Part shown: positions 33,268 to 42,350 of the stretch, one piece after another
How positions within the stretch are numbered: position 1 is the first letter of the stretch
Layout of the letters: each line of letters begins with the position of its first letter
Origin: Lederbergia citrisecunda
GTDB lineage: Bacteria; Bacillota; Bacilli; Bacillales; Bacillaceae_C
Assembly (NCBI RefSeq): GCF_018343695.1
Contig: NZ_JAGYPJ010000001.1
Coordinates: forward strand, 1 to 64,000
DNA length: 64,000 nucleotides
Direction of reading: 5' to 3'
Program-made: the position numbers and the translations under genes
Notes under the pieces: generated by a model
What the model was told of the DNA's origin: nothing
Databases searched by the model: none
Seen by the model: the letters and a program-made list of their open reading frames with translations, nothing else

Positions 33268-33843
33268 AGCTTGTATATTGTTGAAGATTTTGCGATATTG
33301 CCATATTAGAATGAGGATCATGATTTCCACTACAAATGAGGCAATTGCTCCTATTGTAATCAAAGTGAGGGCTGCACCTTCCGAAATATTTAAAGCAAAG
33401 GGTGTTAGAATCGCAACGCTAAGTACAACAATGACATAAATCTTTAGGTTGTTTTTGGTTGTATTGGCGAGCGACTCCTGTTTATGTTGATTCGCTAGTT
33501 CTATGGAACCCTTTAATAAATAATAAATAAGAACAAGGTGAATCAAAGTCATTATAGATGATGATGCAAGAATCAAAATGGTCGATGTAGAAGGGATGAA
33601 ACCTTCCAAAATATTGATTTCCCCAATAAAATAAGTGGGTATAGATGCTACTCCTAAAAGGATTGCGTAAATATTAGCCTTTTTAAAATAAGAAGAAAAT
33701 GTGCTTAAATCACTTAGACCGGATACGATGATAAAATAGCCGATGAAATCCGGGAAGAGATCGAATTGATTGATGTTTAAATTTAAAAATACGAGCATGA
33801 ATCCCCAGAAGATTTTCGTAAAGGCTTTTGCGATGTCTGTCAT
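33265..33843 (-). CDS. Multi-pass membrane protein, unknown
   Basis: 192 residues with about six hydrophobic segments, starting with FWGFMLVFLNLNINQFDLFPDFIGYFIIVSG, a pattern seen in small Bacillus integral membrane proteins. Its ATG overlaps the stop codon of the gene before it (TAATG), so the two are translationally coupled. I cannot name a function. Confidence 0.7.
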   Translation of the reverse strand: MTDIAKAFTKIFWGFMLVFLNLNINQFDLFPDFIGYFIIVSGLSDLSTFSSYFKKANIYAILLGVASIPTYFIGEINILEGFIPSTSTILILASSSIMTLIHLVLIYYLLKGSIELANQHKQESLANTTKNNLKIYVIVVLSVAILTPFALNISEGAALTLITIGAIASFVVEIMILILIWQYRKIFNNIQA

Positions 33844-34703
33844 TAATTTTCCCCCTGAATAATGGATACAATATCTTTTTCGGTCATTTCTGGCTGATAG
33901 TAAATCGTATCTGGGAATGAAAATGTTTTGCCTTCTTCATCATTACCAATCAATTTAATATCAAAGGTATATAAATGAAGTTTATTTTTATCATCATTAT
34001 TAAACTTTATTTGATATTCCATTGACAAATAATCGCCTTTTTTCTTTAGTATGGGAAAGGAATCTTTAGTTAGGAGCTCTCCCTTTGGTACGATATCTGA
34101 ATGATTTTCAGGAGTTCTTTGATGTTCTCCTACATAAACCTTTATTGCCTTTTCAAATTTATCCACAAACGGAATTTCCAAATCCGTGATAGTCACATCT
34201 TTTTTTGCAACAGCTACTGTATATCCAGTATGATCCGATGAACTCCCACTGGCACTAAAGTCGAAAGGGGTCTTGTTTTCTTTGTATTTGCGAAGAATCA
34301 CATCTCCAATATCCATTAATTGAATTTCCCCATTCGTAAAATGTGCTTCTACTTCGGTTAGCTGTAGTTCTCCATTATTCATGATCTCTTCAAGTTCTTC
34401 AGTTACATTAACATGGACCATCTTTATTTGATGATGTGTAAATGTATCATATGTTTGATTTTCAAGCACTGGCAGCGTTATCTCTGAATCAGGAATCATA
34501 AACCAAGCAATTTCAATATCATCATTTCGATTTGTTATGTATTGAAATTCTAAGGTACTCCCAACGCTAACCTGGGTGTCATAATAATGTTTCAACATAA
34601 TGGGCTCTTTCAATTGTTTACTCACAAAAAATAAATAATTCCCTATCATACTTATAATTGCGATTGCCATGCCACCTACTAGCACGGCTTTTTTGATATT
34701 CAT
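33843..34703 (-). CDS. Membrane-anchored extracellular protein, unknown
   Basis: 286 residues from the ATG at 34703, eight bases after AAGGA; a GTG ten codons upstream is an alternative. One N-terminal membrane anchor (about 5-26) is followed by a soluble, probably extracytoplasmic domain without a motif I recognise. It is the first gene of a two-gene minus-strand unit with the multi-pass protein, which may be its membrane partner. Confidence 0.65.
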   Translation of the reverse strand: MNIKKAVLVGGMAIAIISMIGNYLFFVSKQLKEPIMLKHYYDTQVSVGSTLEFQYITNRNDDIEIAWFMIPDSEITLPVLENQTYDTFTHHQIKMVHVNVTEELEEIMNNGELQLTEVEAHFTNGEIQLMDIGDVILRKYKENKTPFDFSASGSSSDHTGYTVAVAKKDVTITDLEIPFVDKFEKAIKVYVGEHQRTPENHSDIVPKGELLTKDSFPILKKKGDYLSMEYQIKFNNDDKNKLHLYTFDIKLIGNDEEGKTFSFPDTIYYQPEMTEKDIVSIIQGEN

Positions 34704-34835
34704 ATTTTCGTTCCTTTCTAAAATGTTCTTCACCTATAATTCTACAATTTTATATTATATCCTTTTTTAGTGTAGGGGAAGGTCTCTTTTCTACGTCTAT
34801 TAGTTATAGATATGTGAATTATAGGAGTGAATTCC

Positions 34836-35717
34836 ATGAAACGAAGTGCTATTTTACTTATTATTATTCTATTAGCGGTCATTACTTATCATAAAAAAGA
34901 TCAAATTATTATGGCGTTTACGCATTCACCTGTACATATTTCGGGAGAAGCTGCCGTCCTAATGGATGAAAATACTGGGAAAATCATTTTTTCAAAAAAC
35001 AAAAATGAAAAATTGTATCCAGCGAGTACGACGAAACTTTTAACTGCTTTGGTGGTCCTTGATAGAAGCGCACCTAACGAAAAAGTAAAGATTGGTAAAG
35101 AAGTTTATTTGCAAACGGAAGGTGAGGCGCGCGCCGGTTTATTCGAAGGACAAGTCCAGACTGTAGAGGGACTACTAGCCGCCATGCTTTTACAATCTGG
35201 AAATGATGCGGCAAGATCACTAGCTGTCTATACAGCTAACCAAGACAAGAAGATGAGTGAATTTGAAGCTATTCAGTATTTTGCAGATTTAATGAATAAA
35301 AAGGCGATGGAAATCGGAGCGATCCATTCTCACTTTGTAAATCCACACGGTTTGCATGATGAAAATCATTTTTCCACTGCCTACGATATGGCGTTAATTG
35401 CAAAAGAAGCGAAAAGAAATAACGTGATTAACAGACTTGTAAGTCAGCAAATTTATTCTACGAAAACACATACGTATAAAAATCGCAATCAGCTTTTAAA
35501 TCCTAACAGCGATTATTATTACGAGGACGCGACAGGTCTAAAAACAGGATTCACTGATCAGGCGGGATATTGTCTCGTATCGTCTGCTAAAAGGGGGAAT
35601 CGTAAGCTGATTTCGGTTGTTCTTCATTCAGGAAAAGAATCCATGTGGACAGATTCCATTTCGTTACTGGATTATGGGTTTGTACAAAATAAAGAAAATA
35701 AGCTTGCCCGACCATGA
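34836..35717 (+). CDS. D-alanyl-D-alanine carboxypeptidase (S11, penicillin-binding)
   Basis: 293 residues from the ATG at 34836 with AGGAGTG upstream. N-terminal hydrophobic anchor (about 4-20), then the S11 peptidase domain with all three motifs: STTK (nucleophile Ser), SGN and KTG. It trims the terminal D-Ala of peptidoglycan stem peptides outside the membrane. It lacks the long C-terminal tail of DacA-type proteins. It ends 85 bases before an ECF sigma gene, suggesting a link to envelope stress control. Confidence 0.9.
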   Translation: MKRSAILLIIILLAVITYHKKDQIIMAFTHSPVHISGEAAVLMDENTGKIIFSKNKNEKLYPASTTKLLTALVVLDRSAPNEKVKIGKEVYLQTEGEARAGLFEGQVQTVEGLLAAMLLQSGNDAARSLAVYTANQDKKMSEFEAIQYFADLMNKKAMEIGAIHSHFVNPHGLHDENHFSTAYDMALIAKEAKRNNVINRLVSQQIYSTKTHTYKNRNQLLNPNSDYYYEDATGLKTGFTDQAGYCLVSSAKRGNRKLISVVLHSGKESMWTDSISLLDYGFVQNKENKLARP

Positions 35718-35802
35718 TAAAATAAATTAGAAAAAAGTGTAGGGTCGGATGTTGTTTGTAACGTCTATAGAGATGCAAGCTCAGGAAGGGGGGAGAGAAG
35801 AT

Positions 35803-36345
35803 TTGGATGATGTGCTCATTGAAAAGATAAAAAACGGAAATGATCATGCGTTTCGTATTCTCGTTGAAAAATATCGAAACCATATATTTTATACAGTGTA
35901 CGGCGTTCTTCGAAATGAAAAAGATGCAGAAGATGCGACGCAGGAAGTGTTCCTAAAAATCTATACTTCTCTCCCCCAATACGAGAAGCAAGGTTTTAAA
36001 ACTTGGATTACACGAATTGCCGTCAATCATGCGATAGATATAAAAAGAAAACAAGTAAGAAGGCAGGAAAACCAGCAAGTTGAGTATGACGAAACCGGCC
36101 ATGCACCGCGAGCGGAAAGTGTGGAGTTTTTAGTCATTAATAAGGAAAAAAGAGAACTCTTACGAAAAAGGATCAAAGAACTGCCAGAAAATTATCGTTC
36201 AGTCGTTGAGGACTTTTACGTAAAAGAAAAGTCTTATCAAGAAATAGCAGTAAAACAAAATGTACAGCCGAAAACAATCGAAGTAAGGCTATATCGTGCA
36301 AGACAATGGATGAAAAAGCACTGGAAGGAGGATGATTTTTCATGA
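35803..36345 (+). CDS. ECF-type RNA polymerase sigma factor
   Basis: 180 residues from the TTG at 35803, which follows GGGGGGAGAG; the frame opens at 35749 but has no good ribosome site. Sigma region 2 (DAEDATQEVFLKIY, with WITRIAVNHAIDIKR) and region 4 (LPENYRSVVEDFYVKEKSYQEIA) are clear and there is no region 3, as in ECF factors. The stop overlaps the anti-sigma start (ATGA). I cannot assign it to a named B. subtilis ECF factor with certainty. Confidence 0.9.
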   Translation: MDDVLIEKIKNGNDHAFRILVEKYRNHIFYTVYGVLRNEKDAEDATQEVFLKIYTSLPQYEKQGFKTWITRIAVNHAIDIKRKQVRRQENQQVEYDETGHAPRAESVEFLVINKEKRELLRKRIKELPENYRSVVEDFYVKEKSYQEIAVKQNVQPKTIEVRLYRARQWMKKHWKEDDFS

Positions 36346-36809
36346 ATCACATGACGTATGAAAATTGGCTAGAATACGTTCGGGATGAGCTTAATGAAGA
36401 AACACGAAAAGTATATGAAAACCATCTATACAGTTGTGACCACTGCCTAGAACTTTATTTAAAAGCGGTGGAAGCGACGGAATTCCAGATGCCGGGATTA
36501 GAGGAAGTGTCCAGCTTTACAGATTCGATTATGCAACAAGTCACAGAGTTAAATAAACCAAAGACAAAGCCAAAGCCACGAAAAAAGATTTCGCAAAAAC
36601 AAACAATTGTTCATTATTTCGTAGCGGCCGCAGTAACACTGGTCTTAATGTCGACTGGAGTATTTTCTCATCTAATGAATATGGCAAGCTCATTTGAACA
36701 TAGTGAGCAGAAACAAGCAGAATCATTTGTTCAATCGTTTTTAAATAAACAAGATTCCTTTACAAATAAATTCGAAGAGATACTTAAGGAGGAGGATCGT
36801 CATGAATAA
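36342..36809 (+). CDS. Zinc-finger anti-sigma factor
   Basis: 155 residues. The ZAS-type motif His28-x3-Cys32-x2-Cys35 (HLYSCDHC) lies at the N-terminus, with one membrane segment at about 87-111 and a short outer tail. It should hold the ECF sigma factor at the membrane until a signal is sensed. It overlaps its neighbours on both sides by four to eight bases, so the whole set is translated together. Confidence 0.88.
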   Translation: MNHMTYENWLEYVRDELNEETRKVYENHLYSCDHCLELYLKAVEATEFQMPGLEEVSSFTDSIMQQVTELNKPKTKPKPRKKISQKQTIVHYFVAAAVTLVLMSTGVFSHLMNMASSFEHSEQKQAESFVQSFLNKQDSFTNKFEEILKEEDRHE

Positions 36810-37890
36810 AAACCCATTTATCGCCTTTTTGCTCGCATTTTTTCCGGGTGGAGGTTTGATGTATCTTGGGAAAGTATTGCGCGGGCTATTTTATACAGCA
36901 ACTGTTTTTGGAATTCCACTTGTGTCGTTTGGGTTGGCAGCAATGTCGAACGAAGGTATATTTGCAGCATTCGCCATAGGCGGTGTGATCATGTACATTA
37001 TCAACTTTATTGATACTGTCGTAACCGCGTCAAAGCTATATCAACAACCAGCCAATACACAGGATGTGGACTTACAAAAAAAGGCTAATGACTCTGAACG
37101 ATTTTTTACAATAGTGCTGTCGATTGTACCTGGATTAGGCCATTTCCAGTTAGGGTTAGTATATCGAGGAATGACACTGCTTGCTTCCTTCCTTGGAGCA
37201 ATGATTATGGTGTTATTTGTAACAATGATGACGGGACGAAGTGAGTTTCTTGTATTTCTCGCAACACTTCCAATCATTTGGATTTACGGATTCTTTGATG
37301 TAATTAGGCTACTTGATGCCAAACAAAAAGGAGAGACGCTTGTCGATAAATCAGTATTAGAAGATATTGAAAATAGATCAGGAGAAGGCAGAAAAAGCAA
37401 AGCCATTGCAACATTACTTTCCATTATCCCAGGAGCGGGTCACTTATATCTAGGACTGCAAAAACGCGGGATTCAGTTAATGGCAGCATTCCTTTTTTCC
37501 ATCTACATCCTTGATGTATTAAGGCTTGGAATCTTCCTGTTTGTCGTTCCGATTATCTGGTTCTTCAGCTTCTTTGACGGTCTACAAAAAGCCTCAAGAG
37601 CAGAAAGTGATGAAGTGGAAGATGATGTACCAATCGTATCTTTCTTTGTTAATCATCAAAAATGGGTCGGGATTGGTTTGATAGCGCTTGGCGTGTATTA
37701 CCTAGGAACAAACATTTTAATGCCAATTGTCGCTCCGTATTTCCAAAGACTTTTAGACCTCGATATCAATTATTGGTTCTATCGTTATTTCCAGACGGGA
37801 GTGCTCTGTATTTTACTCATCGGAGGCGGAATCAAATTAATGTCTGGAAAAAAAATAACACAAGCGAAAGAAGAAGGTGATACAGAATGA
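36802..37890 (+). CDS. Membrane protein with three TM2-like repeats
   Basis: 362 residues. The hairpin motif PG-x-G-x3-LG-x4-RG occurs three times (FPGGGLMYLGKVLRG, PGLGHFQLGLVYRG and PGAGHLYLGLQKRG), roughly 100 residues apart, each followed by a membrane segment. This looks like an internal triplication of a TM2-type domain. The function is unknown. Position directly after the anti-sigma factor suggests a sensor or effector of the ECF system. Confidence 0.75.
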   Translation: MNKNPFIAFLLAFFPGGGLMYLGKVLRGLFYTATVFGIPLVSFGLAAMSNEGIFAAFAIGGVIMYIINFIDTVVTASKLYQQPANTQDVDLQKKANDSERFFTIVLSIVPGLGHFQLGLVYRGMTLLASFLGAMIMVLFVTMMTGRSEFLVFLATLPIIWIYGFFDVIRLLDAKQKGETLVDKSVLEDIENRSGEGRKSKAIATLLSIIPGAGHLYLGLQKRGIQLMAAFLFSIYILDVLRLGIFLFVVPIIWFFSFFDGLQKASRAESDEVEDDVPIVSFFVNHQKWVGIGLIALGVYYLGTNILMPIVAPYFQRLLDLDINYWFYRYFQTGVLCILLIGGGIKLMSGKKITQAKEEGDTE

Positions 37891-38792
37891 GAACGTGGAG
37901 AGTCGGTTCTTTTTCAATGGGAGGAGCACTCGTTTTCCTCGGCGTGTTCCTTCTTTTACAGCAAGTCCTTGATTGGGATCCTGCGGTTGCTCTTTTATCA
38001 TGGTGGCCCGTATTATTCATTATTTTAGGAATTGAGATCCTAGTTTACTTATCGTTTTTTAACAAAGAAAATAGCCATGTCAAATATGATTTTATGAGTA
38101 TCATCTTTATCGGTTTTATTGGAACTGTTGGACTAGGGGTTGCTTTGTTGCAGACTGTGGGGCTGCTGGACGCGGCGAACCAATATATTTCAGCGGATGT
38201 AAAAACGGTCGATCTACCAAAATATGAAGAAACGATGCTTGATGGGATTACACGCGTCCAAGTAGACACGGGTCCATATCCCGTTACGATTGAAAGTACG
38301 CCCAGTAAAACGATGACGATGTTCGGAACATATAGAGGGAATGTCGATAAAAAAGGCTTCCCGGTTAAAGAGGTTTCAGACTATGCACTCGTAGAAAAAC
38401 ACGGGGATACGATTTATATTCGTTTTAAAGAAATCCCGTACAAACGATATAGTAGTTTTAGCGGCCAAATGGAGCCTACTCTACTAATTCCAGAAAATAT
38501 GAATCTTGAAGTCAATGGAAAAGGAAATTCATTGGCGTTGAAACCTCGGAATATGCAAAGTGACTGGGAAGTAGTAAATGGTGGTTATTTGGACATCATG
38601 GTATCGAAAGAAACAAACGTCACGCTTGAAGTTCAGGATTCCCGTAATTTGGATGATGGAAAATGGAAAAACATTCAAAAAGTGCAGAACGAGTACGAAG
38701 ACGAGGAAACTGTGAAATCAGCGAGTCGAACATTTGGTTCAGGTAAGCATACCATTTTTATTAAAAATGCTGATGGCGTCCATATCAAATAG
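37887..38792 (+). CDS. LiaI/LiaF-like membrane protein
   Basis: 301 residues. The N-terminal half has about three membrane segments of the DUF5668/LiaF type (GGALVFLGVFLLLQQ, SWWPVLFIILGIEIL). The C-terminal half is a beta-rich extracytoplasmic domain like the putative adhesin/toastrack domains. LiaF-type proteins take part in cell-envelope stress sensing. It overlaps the previous gene by four bases and ends the ECF operon. Confidence 0.75.
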   Translation: MRTWRVGSFSMGGALVFLGVFLLLQQVLDWDPAVALLSWWPVLFIILGIEILVYLSFFNKENSHVKYDFMSIIFIGFIGTVGLGVALLQTVGLLDAANQYISADVKTVDLPKYEETMLDGITRVQVDTGPYPVTIESTPSKTMTMFGTYRGNVDKKGFPVKEVSDYALVEKHGDTIYIRFKEIPYKRYSSFSGQMEPTLLIPENMNLEVNGKGNSLALKPRNMQSDWEVVNGGYLDIMVSKETNVTLEVQDSRNLDDGKWKNIQKVQNEYEDEETVKSASRTFGSGKHTIFIKNADGVHIK

Positions 38793-39325
38793 TCATGTGT
38801 AAGGCCCTGAAGATTGGATACCATTTATTAGTTAATGATGGAATATTTTTAAATTATCGGTTCGTCGTGACCAGTAAGTAGTATTCTGTTGCTTGTTGGT
38901 CACGATGAAGTATTCCAGGTGCCTTAGATTTGGAAAAAGCAGCGAGAAGGGCACGCAAGTCGATCTTGAGAAAGTCGGAGATGGTGTCCGATTGAAGCAT
39001 TCAAAGTACCCACTTGATGAGAAAAATAACTTTAAGTATTAACTGTTCCCTCAGGGTTTAAAATGGATTACGAGCGGGTCAAGATTATGTAGTAGTGTGA
39101 CACTTCAATCCAAAAATTAACTATTAATCCTAAAATTAATAATCAATTGCAAACTCGCTACGTAATCACAATCTGTTTAAAAATGTTCACAACATCTCCA
39201 TCATCTGGGCCAATTCTTGTCCACTGTTCTGGATTTTATTGAAAAAAAGAGGTATGATATGTCCGGATACTTAATTGATAATAATATGATGTAGTCATTG
39301 ATTTCTTGGTGATGGGGTGAAGTGA
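38793..39325. other. Intergenic region, no gene seen
   Basis: 533 bases without a supported gene. A nine-base perfect inverted repeat, TCGTGACCA (38865-38873) and TGGTCACGA (38897-38905), lies near the left. There is no T run after it, so it is more likely a remnant or protein-binding site than a terminator. The remainder looks like decayed DNA. Confidence 0.4.
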
Positions 39326-40237
39326 ATGAAGAGAGCACGAATTATTTATAATCCGACTTCAGGCCGGGAAATTTTTAAAAGAAATCTAGCTGATGTTTTA
39401 CAAAAATTAGAGAGTGCTGGGTATGAGGCATCTTGTCACGCTACGAGAAGTGAGGGAGATGCGATTAAGGCTGCTAGAACTGCTGTAGATCGTAAATACG
39501 ATATTGTCATTGCAGCTGGCGGAGATGGCACAATCAATGAAGTAGTTAACGGGTTGGCCGAACAGGAGTATCGTCCAAAATTGGGGATTATTCCAACTGG
39601 AACGACAAATGATTTTGCCCGTGCCTTAAATATACCGAGAGATATTGATTCAGCTGTTGATGTTATCATCAAAAATGATACTATTCCCGTCGATATTGGT
39701 CGTATGAATGATAGTTATTTTATTAATATTGCTGGAGGCGGAAGGTTAACAGAATTGACGTATGAAGTACCGAGTAAGCTTAAAACCGTTTTGGGACAAC
39801 TTGCCTATTACTTAAAAGGAATAGAGATGCTGCCATCTATCCACGCCGCAGATGTTAGTATCGAATACGATGGTAGGCTTTTTGAAGGTGAAATCATGCT
39901 CTTCCTAATAGGCTTGACCAACTCTGTCGGCGGTTTTGAAAAATTGGCTCCCGATTCATCGATCAATGATGGATTATTTACGCTGATGATTTTGAAAAAG
40001 ACAAACTTAGCGGAATTCATAAGGATTGCGTCATTAGCCCTTCGTGGAGAGCATATTAATGATCCGAATTTAATTTATACAAAAGCAAATCATATAAAAG
40101 TAAAATCAAAAGAAAAAATGCAGCTAAACATTGACGGTGAGTATGGTGGTCTGCTGCCAGCTGAATTTTCAAATCTGTATCGCCACTTAGAAGTTTTTGT
40201 ACCGATTGACAAAATTAGGGAACAAGATAAAGTATGA
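39326..40237 (+). CDS. dgkB: Diacylglycerol kinase (soluble)
   Basis: 303 residues of the DgkB/YegS lipid-kinase family. It has the nucleotide motif AAGGDGTINEVVNGL and GTTNDFARAL, and IDGEYGG near the end. It phosphorylates diacylglycerol released during lipoteichoic acid synthesis. GATGGGGTGAAGTG lies before the ATG. In B. subtilis (yerQ) it also lies between gatB and yefA/rlmCD, although here accessory genes separate them. Confidence 0.93.
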   Translation: MKRARIIYNPTSGREIFKRNLADVLQKLESAGYEASCHATRSEGDAIKAARTAVDRKYDIVIAAGGDGTINEVVNGLAEQEYRPKLGIIPTGTTNDFARALNIPRDIDSAVDVIIKNDTIPVDIGRMNDSYFINIAGGGRLTELTYEVPSKLKTVLGQLAYYLKGIEMLPSIHAADVSIEYDGRLFEGEIMLFLIGLTNSVGGFEKLAPDSSINDGLFTLMILKKTNLAEFIRIASLALRGEHINDPNLIYTKANHIKVKSKEKMQLNIDGEYGGLLPAEFSNLYRHLEVFVPIDKIREQDKV

Positions 40238-40277
40238 AACAGTCTTTCATTTTTTTGAAAGGCTGTTTCTTATTTTA
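40236..40277 (+). terminator. Terminator of dgkB
   Basis: GAAACAGTCTTTC pairs with GAAAGGCTGTTTC (one G-U), followed by TTATTTTAG. The left arm touches the stop codon. Confidence 0.82.
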
Positions 40278-40342
40278 GACTTTTTTGAATTTAATCCCTT
40301 GTTCATCTACCGTATAATTGCTATATTAACAATATTAGAGTA

Positions 40343-40356
40343 TGAAAGCGTTTAAA
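40343..40356 (+). promoter_or_regulatory. cre-like site before the ThuA-type gene
   Basis: TGAAAGCGTTTAAA matches the catabolite-responsive pattern TGNAANCGNTTNCA except for the penultimate base. It lies 46 bases before the ThuA-type start, consistent with CcpA control of a sugar-related gene. Confidence 0.5.
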
Positions 40357-40401
40357 ACTCTAATTTTAGAGAGTACATAAAATAGTAAGGGAGAGAATAA
40401 T

Positions 40402-41121
40402 ATGAAAATTACAGTTTGGAATGAAAACCGCCACGAGAAAACGAATCAAGTCGTTGCGGATATTTATCCTGAGGGCATTCATGGAACGATCTCGAATGCA
40501 CTTGCCGAAAATGGATTTGATGTTAAAACAGCAACTTTAGATGAACCAGAACATGGATTAACTGAGGAAGTTCTAAAAGAAACTGACGTACTTTTCTGGT
40601 GGGGACATATGGCTCATCATGAAGTAACTGACGAAATTGTCAACCGAGTACATAAACGTGTTTTAGAAGGAATGGGACTAGTCGTATTGCATTCTGGACA
40701 CTTCTCAAAAATTTTCCAAAAGTTAATGGGGACAACTTGTAACTTAAAATGGCGTGAAGCTGACGATCGTGAAAGACTCTGGGTTGTTGATCCTTCTCAC
40801 CCTATTGCAGAAGGTATTGGCGAGTATATTGAATTAGAAAAAGAAGAAATGTACGGTGAGCATTTTGACATTCCAGCTCCAGATCAACTAGTATTTGTAA
40901 GCTGGTTTGAAGGGGGAGAAGTCTTCAGATCTGGATGTACATACCAAAGAGGTAACGGTAAAATTTTCTACTTCAGACCTGGTCACGAAACTTACCCAAC
41001 ATACCACAATAAAGAAATTCAAAAAGTGCTTGTGAATGCAGCAAAATGGGTAAGCCCATCTAATCGTCCGTATCCTGCATATGGAAATGCGAAGCCATTA
41101 GAGGAAATTTCAAAAAAATAA
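40402..41121 (+). CDS. ThuA-domain protein
   Basis: 239 residues, single ThuA domain (class I glutamine amidotransferase-like fold). [27 protein letters not shown] and the terminal [13 protein letters not shown] are family-typical. ThuA proteins act in sugar utilisation together with Gfo/Idh/MocA oxidoreductases (ThuB). A candidate partner lies at 44418, separated by three unrelated genes. GGGAGAG lies before the ATG, and a terminator follows. Confidence 0.85.
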   Translation: MKITVWNENRHEKTNQVVADIYPEGIHGTISNALAENGFDVKTATLDEPEHGLTEEVLKETDVLFWWGHMAHHEVTDEIVNRVHKRVLEGMGLVVLHSGHFSKIFQKLMGTTCNLKWREADDRERLWVVDPSHPIAEGIGEYIELEKEEMYGEHFDIPAPDQLVFVSWFEGGEVFRSGCTYQRGNGKIFYFRPGHETYPTYHNKEIQKVLVNAAKWVSPSNRPYPAYGNAKPLEEISKK

Positions 41122-41134
41122 TAAATACTGAAAT

Positions 41135-41164
41135 CCTTGTCTAATTTGTGACAAGGGTTTTTTT
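41135..41164 (+). terminator. Terminator after the ThuA-type gene
   Basis: CCTTGTC pairs with GACAAGG, followed by a run of seven T residues. Confidence 0.8.
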
Positions 41165-41200
41165 AGTTGAAATTAAATATATTTATGTTATATTACTAAT

Positions 41201-41215
41201 TGAGAATGAATATCA
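41201..41215 (+). promoter_or_regulatory. Fur box, imperfect
   Basis: TGAGAATGAATATCA matches 13 of 15 positions of the 7-1-7 Fur consensus TGATAATNATTATCA. AAAAGGAGG follows at 41230-41238, looking like a ribosome site with no start codon after it. Confidence 0.65.
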
Positions 41216-41270
41216 TTGTCATGTGAAGAGAAAAGGAGGAATATTAAAGTTTATTTTTTTTGAGATTAAT

Positions 41271-41285
41271 TGATAATGATTATCA
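41271..41285 (+). promoter_or_regulatory. Fur box, perfect 7-1-7
   Basis: TGATAATGATTATCA matches the Bacillus Fur consensus at every position and is extended by a further TTGATAAT. It lies 39 bases before the lipoprotein start, so the gene should be repressed by Fe-loaded Fur. Confidence 0.9.
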
Positions 41286-41323
41286 TTGATAATTTTACAT
41301 AAAAATTTCTAGAGGTGAAGGTA

Positions 41324-42271
41324 ATGAAAAAAATAATTTCTCTATTAATCATTTCTGCATTAATGATTATAATCGCTGCTTGTGGCACAAGTTCGAAAAG
41401 CAATAATGATGAAAATACAGATGCTGAGCCTACAGAAGAATTGACAATTAAACACAAGCTAGACGAAACAAAAGTGAAAAAGAACCCTGAAAAAGTAATC
41501 GTTTTTGATTTTGGCTCACTTGATACATTAGATAAACTTGGAATTGAGCCAATTGCATTGCCAAAAGCAAATATCCCGAAATACTTAGAAAAATACGAAG
41601 ATGCAAAGTATGAGAATGTCGGAAGCTTAAAAGAACCTGATTTTGAAAAAATTCATTCTCTTAAACCAGACTTAATTATCATCTCTGGAAGACAAATGGA
41701 GTTATATGATGAATTCAAAGCAATTGCTCCAACGATCTTCTTAGGTGTTGATACTGAAAACTATATGGAATCATTTGAATCAAATGCTAGAACAATCGGT
41801 AACATTTTTGATAAAGAAGATGAAGTAAACAAAGAACTTTCTGCCATTGAAGAAAGCATTAAAGCATTGAATGAAAAAGGTTCTAAAGTAGACGGAAAAT
41901 CATTAATTGTCTTGGCCAATGAAGGAAAAGTAAGTGCATATGGTCCAAAATCAAGATTTGGAATTATTCATGATGTGTTTGGATTCGCACCAGTTGACGA
42001 TACAATTGAAGTATCAACGCATGGACAGAGTATTTCTTTCGAGTACATTGTAGAAAAAAATCCGGATTACTTATTTGTAGTGGACAGAGGTGCAGCCGTT
42101 GATGGTGAATCGTCAGGCAAGCAAATTGTTGAGAATGACATGGTCGAAAAAACAAATGCTTATAAAAATGGTAAAATCATTTACTTAGATCCGGATTATT
42201 GGTACTTATCAGGAGGCGGACTTGAATCTGTTTCTAGCATGGTTAAAGAAGTTGAAGGTGCATTAGAATAA
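41324..42271 (+). CDS. Fe-siderophore-binding lipoprotein (YclQ/FeuA type)
   Basis: 315 residues from the ATG at 41324 (GAGGTGAAG upstream). Lipoprotein signal ending IIAAC (Cys20 in this numbering), then a class III periplasmic-binding domain with NPEKVIVFDFGSLDTLDKLG and ISGRQMELYDEF, closest in feel to YclQ, the petrobactin receptor. It would deliver ferric siderophore to an ABC permease. No permease or ATPase gene is nearby, so it is an orphan receptor here. Confidence 0.88.
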   Translation: MKKIISLLIISALMIIIAACGTSSKSNNDENTDAEPTEELTIKHKLDETKVKKNPEKVIVFDFGSLDTLDKLGIEPIALPKANIPKYLEKYEDAKYENVGSLKEPDFEKIHSLKPDLIIISGRQMELYDEFKAIAPTIFLGVDTENYMESFESNARTIGNIFDKEDEVNKELSAIEESIKALNEKGSKVDGKSLIVLANEGKVSAYGPKSRFGIIHDVFGFAPVDDTIEVSTHGQSISFEYIVEKNPDYLFVVDRGAAVDGESSGKQIVENDMVEKTNAYKNGKIIYLDPDYWYLSGGGLESVSSMVKEVEGALE

Positions 42272-42278
42272 TCGTTGG

Positions 42279-42309
42279 GACTGCTCCGTTATATTGGGGC
42301 AGTCTTTTT
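42279..42309 (+). terminator. Terminator after the siderophore-binding gene
   Basis: GACTGCTCC pairs with GGGGCAGTC (one mismatch), followed by TTTTTATTT. Confidence 0.75.
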
Positions 42310-42350
42310 ATTTGGTATAATACTAGTAAAAGCTGAAAGGGGTTATCTCA

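Noticed and set aside
35756..35782. ECF-autoregulated promoter (TGTAAC) before the sigma gene
   Set aside because: TGTAAC is present at 35756, but no CGTC or CGTA lies at the proper distance downstream.
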